Assembly: GCF_030463535.1 (NCBI RefSeq)
Contig: NC_132894.1
Location: forward strand, 12,731,433-12,795,432
From: Salminus brasiliensis
Lineage: Eukaryota > Chordata > Actinopteri > Characiformes > Bryconidae
Reading direction: 5' to 3'
Length of the DNA stretch: 64,000 bases
The translations under genes were made by a program, and so were the position numbers. Within the stretch, counting starts at the first letter, position 1. Every line of letters starts with the position of its first letter. The notes beneath the pieces were generated by a model. It searched no databases. It was not told the origin of the DNA and worked only from the letters and a program-made list of their open reading frames with translations. Shown one piece after another: positions 48,737 to 61,639 of the stretch.

Positions 48737-50964
48737 CACCTTTTTTTTTTTTTTTTTAAGTGTGTGCTAGACCTGGCTTTATTCGGAGTCGCTGTGTAAA
48801 CACTGGTGTGTAGCAAATGTTACATCAGTTATCCAGGGAGTAGATGTACTGCAGATTATACAAGGAGACGTTTATGCTGCAATCACCTACTTGTGGCAGA
48901 TTAGGGCTCTACCAAAGGATTTTTGGGGCTGTAGATGGGTGTGTACACTTCTCCTTCTGTTCTCTGAGAACTTGTTTTAGCATATCCAGTCGCCCTGTCT
49001 GGTTTTGAGGGGCCGAGAGGCCTTTTCTGAGTCTTGTGGGAAAGGACTTAGCCTGTGGCTTTGTGGGCAAATGTCAACCCCACCAAACCCCCCCACCCAA
49101 AATCCATAAAAGCCATATGTAAAGTTCAGTGAGTGTAGGAAAAGTTAAAACACCAAAGCTGAATGATCAGTTACATAGCTGAACTGCTCTACACTCATTT
49201 TAAATGTTTACACGTTAGTGTAGTTCCCTCTAATCAGAGACATGTGACAATGTGCACTGGTGGTTAACTGACGAGAGAAGCTGGAACCTGAGGGGAGTGG
49301 TTGATAAATTAGGCTAGCTAGTGATAATCAGGTCTCAGAAGAAGTCTCAGAAAAAGTGTAGCAGCATTGTGAACTTCTAAATAACAACCCTAGAAAATAA
49401 AATACACTGTTTAAACTTTTATTTTTTTTTAACACTGTATGCAAGAATATATTTATTATTCAACAGCATTAAACATGATAAACAACTTGAAATGGATTAG
49501 GGAAACAGCTAGGTTGCCGTTCTGCAATTTTCTGGGCACATTTTCTATACATATAAAGCCAGCAAAAATGTATTTACAAGGCTAATTTAAGGATAAGTTT
49601 AAAAAAATACATAAAGAAATACATATGTGCCGCCTGTGTCATTATTCTCATAAATCCATGAAGTAGCCCCACTTTGTATGTCAGCAATTCAAGTAAGCCA
49701 CAAGTCAAGTCTTGCATTATATTCTACGCATTCTAGTGCATTTGGCTGTTAATGTGGTCATGATGTAGAGTTGCGCCGGTGGTGGGCCTGGGAAAACCTC
49801 TGAACCACATGTAGAGTCACTCCGGCATCAGGCTGTGGAAACCTCCAAGCAAAATTGTAGAACTGCTCTGGTGAAAGGCCATGGAAAGGCTGCAATGTCA
49901 CATTGAAAGCAGGGTCATGGAAACATCCAAGCCACAAAGTATAATTATTTCAGCGGTGGGCCAAGGAAGCTACAGCTGCAATATGGAAACACTACGGCAG
50001 GAAATGTTAGAGCCATGTTGAAAGACCACCTCTTCTTCTCTCCACCCCACTGGTGTCAGAGCAGATCTTTCTATGATATTTTTGTGCTGTATTGTGATAT
50101 TACATTTGCCATACTGCCTACCGTTAGGTAGATGGAAATAGCTTGACTAAACCTTCAACACAACCTTTGAAACTGTATTGCTGGCAGGACTTGACCTCGT
50201 CCTTGAAGACAGTGTCCACGCCCTGACAGAATTTTAGAGCACAGCTTTCTGTGACGTTTCTTCTAAGAACACAATGCTACCGCGATATACTTCATGACCC
50301 GAGGGTGTCCGATTAGGTCCGATGAGGGCAGGTGTGTATACACAATACACGTGACTGTCTACGTATGTGCTGGAGATACCTGCATAAGTGTTAAGATTGG
50401 AGGCACCTGCTGATTCCAGCCATTCCAGCAGGATCTTAAATGCCACTCGTGCAGAACAATCTAGGGAACTTCGGCAGACCAGCACAGTGAGTGAACCGGT
50501 TTGTTTAGATGAGATGGGCCGTTAAGATGATATGATGTAAGTTAGAGTTGGGCTACACTTTAACAATTAGTTGTTGGTTAGGGTTTGGAAGTATGATGTT
50601 ATAATGGTAAGTTACTACCAGTATCTCACCATCCCAAAAAACGACAAAATTAAAAAGCCTGCCCCAAGACAAAGTGAATATAAAATAATTGTTAATAAAC
50701 ACTTATTGCATATGAATCAAATTACTTATTTGTTTATTTTTGTTGTTATTGTACATGATTGAGGGAATTTGCTACCTGTGTTTCAGATGCATTATTATAT
50801 TATAGTTTGCTCTCTGAGCTGGTAACACCTGGTTCCCCAGCTTTTCCATCTTTCCTTGTTTTTCCTTGTTGTTTAAGTGGTATCACCAGGAATTTGACTG
50901 ATTTTTGAAGTTTCGGCATAATTAAATCATCATAATAACCAATATGGCAACTAGGATAAACACA

Positions 50965-51110
50965 CCCTTAGCCCAGTCATCTGGAGATTACTGGTTTGAT
51001 CCCCAGTGATGCCACAGCATTTCTTGTCTGGGCTTCCCAGAGAGCATAATTTGCTTTGCTCCCTCTCAAAACACTTTGTCTCAAACCCAGACAGTGTTTC
51101 CATTAGTTAG
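50965..51110 (+). mobile_element. tRNA-derived SINE remnant
   Basis: ATCTGGAGATTACTGGTTTG and ATCCCCAGTGATGCCACAGC form a mutated B-box region of a known type of fish tRNA SINE. It is followed by CCCAGAGAGCATAATTTGC and TTGCTCCCTCTC. The A-box side is worn. Confidence 0.55.
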
Positions 51111-51788
51111 GCAGTAAACATTATCCTCCTGTGTGTTTAGCTGTTCAATGGCTTTGTGTTGGTGGTAGTTTAAATAGACATTGTGGCCCAAGAATGCTGG
51201 CTGCATGTGACTCTAAAGAAGCACATGCTAGCCTTCACCCTCCCAGCACTGGTAGCATCATGTGGTAGGGGGATATGACCAAAGTCGGGTGGGGGATTTG
51301 GAGCGTTTTAATGAGTAACCACTCTGGATGTACAACAAAAACAACAGAACTGTTTATTGTGGTGGTGATGTGAACCAGACATCTGAAGAGTTTAATGCTT
51401 GCAAACACTCACAATAAAGTTACAGGTTCAGTGGTTCTGAATGCTCAGTCTGAGGCATTGTTTTTACAATACTCCTGCAGGAAGGTTTTGGTCTCAATGT
51501 ATTTTTAGGCGCACATGTCAGTGAGATACATGAAGGGTACTCAAAGAAAGTAGTACATTTTATTTTAGCATTTTAGCATTACATCTAACACATATAGAAA
51601 CACACACGTATGTTCACTGGTCACTTTGGATAGAAAATAAAATGCAGATGTCAACATCTGATCTGATGTTGACATGAGTTTCACTACTATGAACCATTAC
51701 AGAGCAAAGAACTGTGGAAGACTTTTTCTCACCAGTTGAATTATGCCCAATAAAAAACAACAACCCGAAATTTCCTTGAAGATGAAGA

Positions 51789-52166
51789 TGTAGGGCTGGG
51801 CAATATGACCGTGTTTCTCAGTATCTTGGTCTATTGCAGCTCATTATACATTATCTGAGCATAATGTAGATTTTGCCGCTACCTATAGAGGTTTAATTAA
51901 ACTTACTGCAATTCAGTGTGTAAACTTCATTCATAAACATCATTTTTGCTTGTGATTTTTAAGTGTTTTGTTGTATGTGCTATTGTGCTATTAATGGTCC
52001 AATTGATAATTGGATTTTTTACAGTATTGTGATCTTGTATTTGCCACCATATATGGTGATGTGTTGTTTTTATGCAATGTACAAAAGACAATTGCAATAT
52101 ATTGAATCGTAACTCCTGTATTTTGATGCATATCATATCGCCAGGCTCTTGCCAATACACAGCCCT
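51789..52166. mobile_element. Dispersed element bounded by AGGGCTG and CAGCCCT
   Basis: The left end AGGGCTGGGCAATATGACC and the right end ATATCGCCAGGC ... ACACAGCCCT are inverted relative to each other. AT-rich sequence with repeated TATTGTGAT words lies between. Related material occurs at about 54004-54323 (ending CCCAGCCCTAG), in part at 37707-37950 and at 42557. No coding frame; class unknown. Confidence 0.55.
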
Positions 52167-53333
52167 CGAAGGAAATGGCTTGAGTAAACCTTAAACACGT
52201 CCTTTGAAATCCTATTACTGGCGTAACTTGACCTCATCCTCAAGTCAGCGCCCACGCCCTGCTGGAGTAACCACACTGATATTTAGCCCTTCCTGAATCT
52301 TCGACTTGTAAGCGTCGTAGAAGCAAACTAGACTGTTGGAGAAAGAAAATGGCTCAAAAAAAGTGGAAGAAGGAGAAGGATCTGATATCTGTAGCACAAA
52401 AGATGATCAGTTATGTGAATGGAGGCGTGAAGGCTGGCTAGTAGAAAGCTGCTGGTGATGTGGGAGGCTGTGGTATGTGACTCTACGTCGTATCGCACCC
52501 TCGTCTTTTTCTCTGCCATGACATCTGCTGCGAATCTGCGTTTGTGCCTCTGCGGACTCCAGTCCCCAGAGTGCCAGGACGGAATTCTTTTCTTTTAATA
52601 CTGATTACATTCCAGCTTTCGCTCCATGTTGTGCCTTCCTTCGGCCACACCTGCACCTCTCCCCTGTTTGCCAAAACCATGGCAGTGACTCAGAGAAGGC
52701 GATAAGAACAAGCCCTCTTATACAGTCCTGATTACACTGTACTTTAAGCTTCGTCAAAGACTCATTCTTGCCTAATGGAACTTATAACCAGAGAAAAAGC
52801 TGGTTTTGTGATTTGTACAGCACTAAAGGTTAGAGCAACACACTCGAACTGTGTTGTGTATGTTGTATGTGTGTGTTTTTTTTTGTTTTTTTTTTCCCTC
52901 CGCTCCCAGCTGTAGCTCCTCCCTGTCAGCATCAGGCCATGTCTGCCGAGAGGAAGAAAGGAAGGGATGTTGTTTAGAGGGAGGAGGGAAATGGGAGAGG
53001 GAGAGAAAGGGCAGGCAGAGTCACTAGTTAACCTCATGAGGCAGGCGTATCACATGTCTGCAGCATGCAGGTCATTACGATGATCATTCACACTGGCTCC
53101 AGTCTCTGATTCTTTTTTTTCCCCTTTCACAGGAGGCTGTTCTCTGTTTTAAAAGCCCAAAAGTCCTTCAAGGGTCTACTGTAATTAAGTGTAATTATTT
53201 ACACCATGTGCAGACATGAAAATCTGTTGCTTAAAATGGACTTTAAAAGCTTCCTGTTTTTTTTTTTTTTGTTGTTGTTGTTGTTCACAGGTTTCTTTTA
53301 TTCTTGCTTTAAGAAGTCCAGTAGTTGGTGATC

Positions 53334-56300
53334 ATGTTGGAGACTGTCACAGACCGAGTGCTGGAGGTGTACAATAAACTTCTGGAATGGAGAGGTATGT
53401 GCTCAATAAAATCAGCTTCCAGGGTGTTGCTTCACAAAGCAGCCCTTCTAACACACCTGTTAAACCCCAGTGTCAGAGGTTATCTGTAGGAATGATCTTA
53501 AGCTCTTCTCCTGTTTGACAGTTTTTAAGTTGGGTTTGAGTTATTTGGTTAACTGAGAAAAATTGGGTTGTAAAATACTGTATGTACTCAAACTTCTTAA
53601 ACCCCACAGAACTGCCAGTGCTTCCTCACATCAGAGTAACTCAGCCTATTTGCATTGATTTCCATGTAGTTGCTGAATGATTATTATTATATCAGAAGGG
53701 TTTCCCACATGTCCTGGAAAATCTGGAAAAAGTGGAAATTTAAAGACTACTTTTACAGTTGAGGAATCTTCTGGAAAACGAGAAGATTTGTCAAATAAGT
53801 CCTGGAAATAGTAGTGAGCTCTTGGAAAGGCTGAGATATTGAGTCACTCATATCACACATTTTAGCTACAGATGCTCTATTTATTTAAGTATTGAACAGT
53901 GTTTTGATACAAAATTGATGAGTAGGACATTTCTTAACTTCTGCATATCTCTAGCATCAGTCAGCTGTATTGTATAGTTGTCCTACAGAAGAGAGTTTCA
54001 TATAGTAATGGGTGTGAAATTTGACGATATTTTATTGTATTGTGATACACAAGGATATTATCAGTGCTTAAAGAATACTGATTAACGGCAAGTTTCATTA
54101 CCAACAATGTAATTAGACTGGTTTAATGAGGTGAAGAGCATTAGATCAATGTACTAATTATGGGATAGTATCTGAACAGTAGTTTTAAAGAAACTGCTGC
54201 TACTGATGTATTTTGTCTATGATTACATGTATTGCGATAAGTATATAAATATTGTGTATCCTGAACATGTCTTTAAATATTGTGATATGGTATTTTTACC
54301 ATACCATACTATACCCAGCCCTAGTGTGAATCACATCTGGTAACCATGTGTGTAAAACCAGTTTATACCAAGAGGCCTTTAACAATCATGCTGTATGCAT
54401 GTTGCCCTGGAAAAAGTCCTGGGGAAAAATCCTAAACAGAGTGGGAACCCTTAACAGTGTTTGAGATGTGTCTTTGGCTTGAATTCACCTATAGTTGACC
54501 TGTCCTTGTTCAGTCCCCAGGTCTATCTTTTTATGCCAACTTTTGTGAGGTTGGACATGTTCTAGCGGGGTTGGAAACGACAACAGCATCTGAAAGAACC
54601 CCACAACCAATCTATTTTAACAGTGTGACCTTTCACACACATACAGTGTGAAGTGTAAATATTATATTCCATGCGTAAATATTGTGACACAAACGAAGCT
54701 GTGTGCTGTAATTTGCTTTTAAGCTAATTAAGATTATTATTATTTTTGTCCAAACTCTCATTTATGGGCAAAGCATGGATGATCAATTTCAATGTAGGTC
54801 TTCCACAATAACTCCTATTCAGGACTAGTCCAGCTATATTTAAATCAGGAAGTTTGCTCTCTTTAAGGATTACTAACTCTCTCTTGTGGTTTGGTGTGTG
54901 TTTCCATCTCAGACCCACGGCTATTTGGATACCCATTGATGGAGAGTCCGGTCAACATGACTGCTATTCTGGTCGCCTATGTCTTCTTCGTACTGTATGC
55001 AGGCCCTCGGATAATGGCCAACCGTAAACCCTTCCAGCTGAAAGGGCCAATGATTGTCTACAACTTTTCCTTGGTGTTTCTGTCTAGCTTCATTGTGTAT
55101 GAGGTGAGAGCTTTTGGACACTATGTTCATGTGCATATATATAGGCCGCTTGTAGGGCCAGTACTGGTAATACGCTGGTTCATTCTCCTGTAAAGTTGCC
55201 ATTTTGAAGTCGACCATGATGAGACGCTCCTATGTATAGGAACCTTCCAGGAATACAAGTAGCTTGATATACTTACTTGCATAAATACTCTTGTTCTCTA
55301 AAACCAAGCGTTTTACAGAAAAGCTTTTAACAAATTATCCTCTTGAATGACTCTTGCCTTTTCTATGTTTGTTTTCCAGTTCTTGATGTCAGGGTGGCTT
55401 ACAGGGTATACATGGAGATGTGACCCAGTCGATTACTCTGACAGTCCTCAAGGACTGAGGGTAAGTTTAGACCTAAACATTTGTGCTGGTGATCAATACA
55501 GCCACACATGATGCTGAGCTGTTTGCAATACATGGCAATGCTAAAATGCAGTGTATTTAAGAAACCTTTTTTTTTTTGTAGATGGTCAGAGTGGCCTGGT
55601 TGTTCCTCTTCTCAAAGTTCATTGAACTCATGGATACGGTAAGATCGATGTTCTTTAATTCTTATAAATGGCATTTCATTCTCTGTGTGAGTAACTGATA
55701 TTTGATTGAAAGCATTTGGTGTTTGTTTAGGTGTTTTTTGTGCTGCGTAAGAAACACAGTCAGATTACATTCCTGCACATCTTCCACCATTCGTTTATGC
55801 CCTGGACCTGGTGGTGGGGTGTCAGCTTTGCTCCTGGTGAGTGTTTCGGGATGGGAATGTATGCTGTCAGTACTGTTTTGTTGACCCCATGCTCTGTTCC
55901 CTACTGTAACACACCTGACTCAGCCCAGGAGAAGTGTGTTAATTAGTTAGTGATTTTAATCAAGCTTGCTGGATGGCAGAAAGCACAGAAACCAAAATGT
56001 GAGATTCCCAGAAGTAGGATTGCAGACCCCTGTTCTGGTGTATACCAGAAAATATCCATTTTATTTTGACAATCTCTTTGCTCTTACAGTAGTAAATCGA
56101 AAGATGCATAACCTACTGATTTGTGTTTGCAGGTGGAATGGGATCGTTCCATGCCATGGTAAACTCTGTGGTCCACGTTATCATGTACTTCTACTATGGC
56201 CTCTCTGCTGCAGGACCCCGATTCCAGAAGTACCTCTGGTGGAAGAAATACATGACAGCCATCCAACTGGTAAATTTATTAACAGAGTTAATCACATCAC

Positions 56301-57753
56301 CGTATGCGAAAAAAGGACTTTGTCCTCCTGGGTTTGGAATTTATGACCCCTGGTCTCAGAATGACCTTCAATAAATGCTATTACGTATAATGCACTATAA
56401 AGCAGTGTTTGACAACCCTGGCCAGCCCTAGAGCTTTTCTTGCTTTAACACACACAGTTTAACTGAATAATGGGCTGTTGATGGGCAAATTAGATGTATG
56501 AGGTGTGTTGGGAGCAGGGGTAACACTAAAAAGTGTAGGTCAGTGGGTCTCTGGGACCAGGGTTGAGAAATACAGCTATATACTACATGATAGAACTCCG
56601 AGATCTTTGGGCTGAAGTTCAGGTGGCTTTTTCTATGAGTTAGAAAGCCAGAACCCCCCTCCTTCCCCCAATCAAATGTGGAGCTAGGATTGGAAAAAGA
56701 GTTGAGTTAAAGGGAGGAGACCAGGTGATGCTGGTGTGGAAACTTTATCATGGACAGGATAGGTAGAGATGGGTATTTATAGGATGATAGATTGGGAGGA
56801 GAAGAAACTTCATGCATGTTCCTACTTTAAAATGCTTAACTCCCCCTAGCACTAGCAATGCTACTAGGAGGGTAAGGAGTTAACACGTCTCCCTTTGATA
56901 CATGTGAGACCAGCCACAGCCTCTTATTAAACTGCTGCCAATGCTGCGTTGCTGGGCAGCCGGCACACTCTGTGGAAAGTGCTGGGTCCCCAGCTCCACC
57001 GCACCGGGTAACAGATGTCTATGCCGGCCAACATCGCTTAACAGTGACGAGGGGAGATATCGCCATTCCCTTGGAGAGAGCGTGGCCAATTTTGCTGTCT
57101 TAGACTCTTAGGCCGCTGATGGCCAAGTGGCATGGTTCAGGATTTAAACTCCCCCCCCCCAGGCCATCCCAGTGGCAGTGCATTAGACCGGAGCCTAAAT
57201 TCAGTTATTTGATAACTCCACTTTAATCAGAGACAGTGAGACATATCCAGTATCTTCAGATGCCGTTTTGCAGTTTCTGCAGTAGCCTCTACACAGCTTT
57301 GGTACATGAGCGCAAAAACCAAAACTCAAAGTAAAGATCATCTGACTTTAGCCTGCATTCGAGGTCTTACGTTGAACTGGTTTGTGTCTCCTGTTTCTCC
57401 AGACCCAGTTCGTGTTGGTGTCCCTTCATGCTACACAGTATTACTTCTTGAGCAGCTGTGGTTATCAGATGCCTCTCTTTATCCACCTGATTTGGATGTA
57501 CGGCACCTTCTTCTTCATCCTCTTCTCCAATTTCTGGTACCAGGCCTACGTCAAGGGCAAGAGGCTGCCAAAGAACGCCGAACAGCTAAGTCTGAATGGC
57601 AAGGCCAACGGTGTTGCGTCCAATGGTGCTATCGCCAACAGTGCTTCGGTAGTTTCAAATGGCAATGGTGTCCACCATGAGAATGGCTTGACCAATGGGA
57701 GGAAGCACCATGAGAACGGAACCACCCACAGTGGGAAGATGAAGAAAGCCTAG
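53334..57753 (+). CDS. elovl1: Very long chain fatty acid elongase 1
   Basis: Seven coding exons join in frame to 327 aa: 53334-53394, 54913-55103, 55380-55460, 55582-55638, 55731-55836, 56133-56269 and 57403-57753. ELOVL enzymes are multi-pass ER proteins that condense malonyl-CoA with long-chain acyl-CoA, the rate-limiting step of the elongation cycle; ELOVL1 prefers saturated and monounsaturated C20-C26 substrates. The catalytic histidine box HIFHH is at 146-150. Other ELOVL motifs are [16 protein letters not shown] (123-138), [16 protein letters not shown] (176-191) and TQFVLV (212-217). The C-terminal 60 residues are hydrophilic, with repeated NG and HHENG words, and end KMKKA, a KxKxx-type ER retrieval signal. 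The tail is longer than in the 279-aa human protein. The start is the first ATG after an acceptor at 53290. Whether this is teleost elovl1a or elovl1b cannot be settled here. Confidence 0.96.
56270..57402 (+). other. elovl1: Last elovl1 intron
   Basis: Intron between AIQL and TQFVLV codons, flanked by GTAAAT and TTTCTCCAG. It contains a C-run near 57150 and no other gene. Confidence 0.9.
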
Positions 57754-58260
57754 ATGGGCAAGAGAAGAACATCCAAAACGCATGACCACGAGTGCCTGCA
57801 CAAAACGCCATGGATTCCAAAGAGTGTTTTGGGACTGTTTTTCTCACTGTGTATTATTTGTTTTTCCCCTTTTTGTTGTAGTTTTAATAATGCACAAATA
57901 CATGGGGAGATGAATGAGTCTGGGATCCCTGTTTATATGTTTTTTTTTTGTTTAATTCTTAATCTAAAGAAAATAAATACTGAGCACAATATATGAAGAG
58001 AAGAGCAGAGATGAATTTTCTTCACTGATGTTTCTCACCTTGTCACGAGCAGAGTGAATGCACTCCCTACTCCCATCCTCACTCAGACTCCCCAATGACA
58101 AACAGCACTGTACAGTTCCTCTAAGTCAAACTGAGCTCCCCACTGTAAATACTGTAGGTTTACTGTCAAAAAACTAATGAAATTGATACTATAGGGTTCT
58201 AAATTTTTGTTACTTAAGTGACTTGAACTTCAAATAAATTCCATTTTCAAATGGGACCAT
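57754..58260 (+). terminator. elovl1: elovl1 3' UTR with poly(A) signals
   Basis: AATAAA occurs within AAAATAAATACTG near 57971 and within CAAATAAATTCC near 58233. Either could end the transcript. Confidence 0.6.
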
Positions 58261-59577
58261 ATGATGAATATTTGTTTCGCGTTTCTTGAGTATGTTTCCA
58301 TAATTGCATCACGTCTGAAAGGGCTGCTTTCTCCACAGTTCCGCAGCGTTACCCTGATGTTTCACAACTTCTCTGTAAGCTTGGTTTCATTTGCAGCATG
58401 TGTGTGTGTCGCTGGTTCCGGTGGTTCAATGTAGCCTCATCTGTTACTTTCTAATCAGTTGAGCAACATCCTTTTTGTCTCAGCGAGCGTGTGTCTCCAC
58501 TGCATGCTTTGTGTTATCTCTGCAATCTCAATTATGTCAAGCATGTAGGATGTAAACAAGACCTCCATTCTCCTTCGTCTGAAAGGGGCAACAGAGGCTC
58601 TAATGCGTAGCTGGCAGTTCAGCAAGCATCCTACGCTGTGTGTCTGTGTGCAAAGTGAAAGAGTAAGAGAAACCCAGAAAGCAGGGTCAATAGGTCCATT
58701 CTGGGAAAAGCAAGAAACCCAATCTGTTTAGTGCACATGAAAGAAAATATGATCATTTAGTACTTTTATAAGTTGAACAGCTTTTTACTAGCTTTTTTAA
58801 GTGCAGGAGAATGTAGGGGAAAGGTCAGGCCACACCCATCAGCTCCATATCACACAGAACAGTAGGTGTCGAGCCTGGTGTTTGTACAGTCGCAGACGTA
58901 AATGGTATTTGTACAGTGACAAGCAGGGAAGGTACCTGTGTATCTACAAACCAGGCTCAACCTACAACACCCAGAATGACCTCTATACAGTACATGGAAG
59001 ACTATGAATGCAGCAAAATGAGTACTATAAAAGAACTCCAGTTTAAGGTCATGCTAAGTTATCATTCATTCATGGTTTTCTGGTTCCTTTGGTAGTTTTT
59101 TTTTTTTCCCCTTCAAAGTGTGTTGTTCAACATGCATGTTTGCCTCACGCCAAAGCCTGTCTCACAAACTGCATATATGGCACCAGAAACATGTACAGAT
59201 AATGCTACTTGTCTACGAAGCAACAGAACAGTTGCTGCTGGTGACGACATGATTTGAACACGACTCATTTCAGAATGAATCTGTTGAATCCTTTAAGTAG
59301 TCTACTACGCCTAGAACCCTCACAAAGGTCTACAGGAGAGATACAGAGCTAACTCTTGAAGTTACATTACATGAAGGCTGGTAATCTGGTAATGTAAATC
59401 TTCTTTTTTTTCTTTTCTTTCCAGTCACCTAAAAAGCAGGACAGAAGGTTAGGGTGGGGTTTGGGTTATGCGCTTTGGCACAGTGTCTTCCATTTCATCC
59501 AGCTGTGGATGGTCAGGCAGATGGCAGCATGGTTGGTTGGGAGGAGAGGGAGGGGGGGAAGGATAGGCAGGTGTTCT
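58261..59577. other. Convergent intergenic spacer
   Basis: Lies between the 3' ends of elovl1 (plus) and the partial gene on minus. No exon or repeat of note; part must be 3' UTR of the minus-strand gene. Confidence 0.5.
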
Positions 59578-60756
59578 CTAGGATATATCCTCCAGGATGT
59601 AGAAAATGAGCTCTAGCTGCAGAGCAGCGTGTCCATGGCGCTGAGAGACGCTCTGTACGACTGCCCTTAATGACTGGTTGAGGCTTTCCTGGTAACGCAG
59701 CGGCAGAGGCTGGCCATTACTGCCTGCCAGGAACTCCATCTGAAACACCATTAAAACACCATTGTCAAAGAAAGAAGCAAGAATAGAGACATCTGTATTT
59801 GAAGGGTCTCGGCATGGACAGACTGCTTTGAAATAGTCTTTACAGTTTGACAGAATATTAATTAAAGGTGCCATAGAATGCATGCATTTATTGAGTGTTC
59901 TTAGACATACATTATATATGGAAAACAAAATATTGGAACACCTACACATTACACCTACAGGGGCTCATATGACATCCCATTCTATAGCCATAGGCATATA
60001 TATGAGGATATATGAAAATGTGGAGTTCATTCCCCATCTGAAGCTATAACAGCTTTCACTCTTTTAGGAAGGCTTCTACAAGGGCTTGGAGTGTGTCTGT
60101 GAGAGTTTTGCCCATTCACCCGGAAGAGCATTTGCGAGGTCAGATGCTCATGTTGGATGAGAGGGCCTGGCTTGCAATCTCTCTTATATTTCGTCTTAAA
60201 AGTGTTCAATGGGGTTAAGGTCAGGGCTCTGTGAAAAAAGGGCCTTCCCCCTTCCTTTCACTGGAAATAAGGGAGCTAGGCCAACCCCTGAAAAACAACC
60301 CCACAGCATTATCCCTCCTCCACCAAACTTTACAGTCAGATTCACATCAGCTTTAAGCCTGTTTAGCTGCTCTCCCAGCTTCTGCATACCGCGACACAGC
60401 CTCCTGACTTACGCCAGGCTGTCTCCTTCTTCCTCCTCTGGGTGGCCTAGCCATTGCATTCAGCCTGCAGTCTTTTACACTAGTGGGCTGGGTGTAGGTA
60501 AATTTTGGGGGGTGTAAATACAGTGAGTCAAGACTGTTATGTAACAGTCTGGGGGGGGGGGGGGTTGTAATTTCTGTTTAACTTATGTCTGAGTTTCTTT
60601 TGAATGAAAAAACAACAGTTTGTGACTTACATGGGATGTCACTATAGTAAAGTTAATACACTTTAATTGTTACAGTCTAGGGCACCTTTAATAACTGACC
60701 ACCTTGGTAATGTGATTGTGTTATACAATGTTGAATCTGGGTTTATATTAAATTCT

Positions 60757-60792
<36 letters not shown>

Positions 60793-61639
60793 AAGAGAGA
60801 TATTAAACCTTGATTCCAGCTGTTTAATGTTTGAGGAACAGTTTGTTAGAACTGATAAGTACTGATGTTCAAGCTTCTTCACAGCATTCGTACCTTCAGC
60901 CCATCTAGTGTGACCCGTAGTGCTAGTTTGGTCATGCCATCCTCCTTCAGCAGGCTCAGAGACTGGCAGAGCGCCAGGCAGAAGGCCCGTGCCAGCCGTT
61001 CCGTCAGGCGGTTATGATTGGCATTAGCATTCGGCCCGTTTGACTGCTCCTCTCTCTGAAGGAAGAACACCTGTGGAGCGGAAAATGGACACTTTGACAA
61101 AGTGCCTCCATAACGTACAGATAACATCTTAGTGACAACAGTAGTTATGTGGGCGTGTACCTCGGTCCAGCGTATGACCTTGCCATTAGCTCGATACTCT
61201 AGCCGTTGGTGTGTCTTGACGCAACTAATCGATTCCATAGATTTGCCATCAATGGGGCTGATTATGCTGTGAGTCAGAAGAGCGGAGACAGATGGAGACG
61301 GTAGCAATAAAACCCACCACTGCAGTACAGTAAAGATTTTACAAGGCCACAATAACTCTACCAGGTCATTGACCACGGCACTAAACCCATTATTTGATTA
61401 TTTGTCATGTGAAGTTGAAAACACCAATCATGAGCAAAGTCCTTCATGATTTGCAAATGAACTCTGTCTCTCTCACCCCTTATTGAAGCGAGGCTCTTCA
61501 TCTTGCCACTGAATGTGCACATACTCCTGTCTGTCTGACTGCTGGAGTTTTCCACAGGTGAGGGTGAAGTCCCTCATGTCACGAAGAGCTCGTCGTAGCT
61601 CTAGCATGGTTTCCATAGTTACTTGAACCATCAAACCAT
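59578..61639 (-). CDS. C-terminal exons of a larger protein, possibly SZT2 (KICSTOR subunit)
   Basis: Four exons with consistent phases encode the last 202 aa: 61639-61477, 61266-61161, 61070-60894 and 59739-59578, ending TAG. The peptide begins DGLMVQVTMETMLELRRALR. Notable words are QEYVHIQWQDEEPRFNKG, CVKTHQRLEYRANGKVIRWT, FCLALCQSLSLLKEDGM and a final LIFYILEDIS. The composition and small exons look like a conserved large protein, but I see no named domain. SZT2 is suggested because it lies close to ELOVL1 in human 1p34.2. However, human ELOVL1 and SZT2 point away from each other, while here the two genes converge, so an inversion or a different gene must be allowed for. The first visible exon has an acceptor (TCTTTTTTTAG), so more exons lie beyond 64000. 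Confidence 0.6.
59930..60470 (-). pseudogene. Tc1-like transposon remnant inside an intron
   Basis: Lies between the last two exons of the minus-strand gene. The minus-strand frame at 60196-60387 has VKFGGGGIMLWGCFSG followed by SQSPDLNPIEHF, which are two transposase blocks brought together by deletion. Plus-strand words such as TGACATCCCATTCTATAGCC and CAGATGCTCATGTTGGATGA are shared with the relic at 6680-7698. Confidence 0.8.
60552..60565. repeat. Poly-G run
   Basis: About 14 G residues. Confidence 0.9.
60760..60802. repeat. (TA)n and (GA)n compound repeat
   Basis: TATATATATATA passes via CACA into a GA run with one AAAG interruption. Confidence 0.9.

Larger units (their letters stand above)
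48750..53290 (+). other. elovl1: Probable elovl1 5' intron sequence
   Basis: No coding exon recognised. Between the candidate first exons and the first coding exon lie several repeats: a pair of related 95-bp segments (50130-50226 and 52168-52262), a SINE relic at 50965-51110 and a GGGCTGGGCAATA element at 51789-52166. A branch/acceptor region of GTT repeats ends in CACAG at 53290. Confidence 0.5.

Noticed and set aside
52349-52441. 30-codon Lys-rich frame starting MAQKKWKKEKD
   Set aside because: Weak start context, no splice support, and a purine-rich tract easily gives such a frame; kept out for lack of any second signal.
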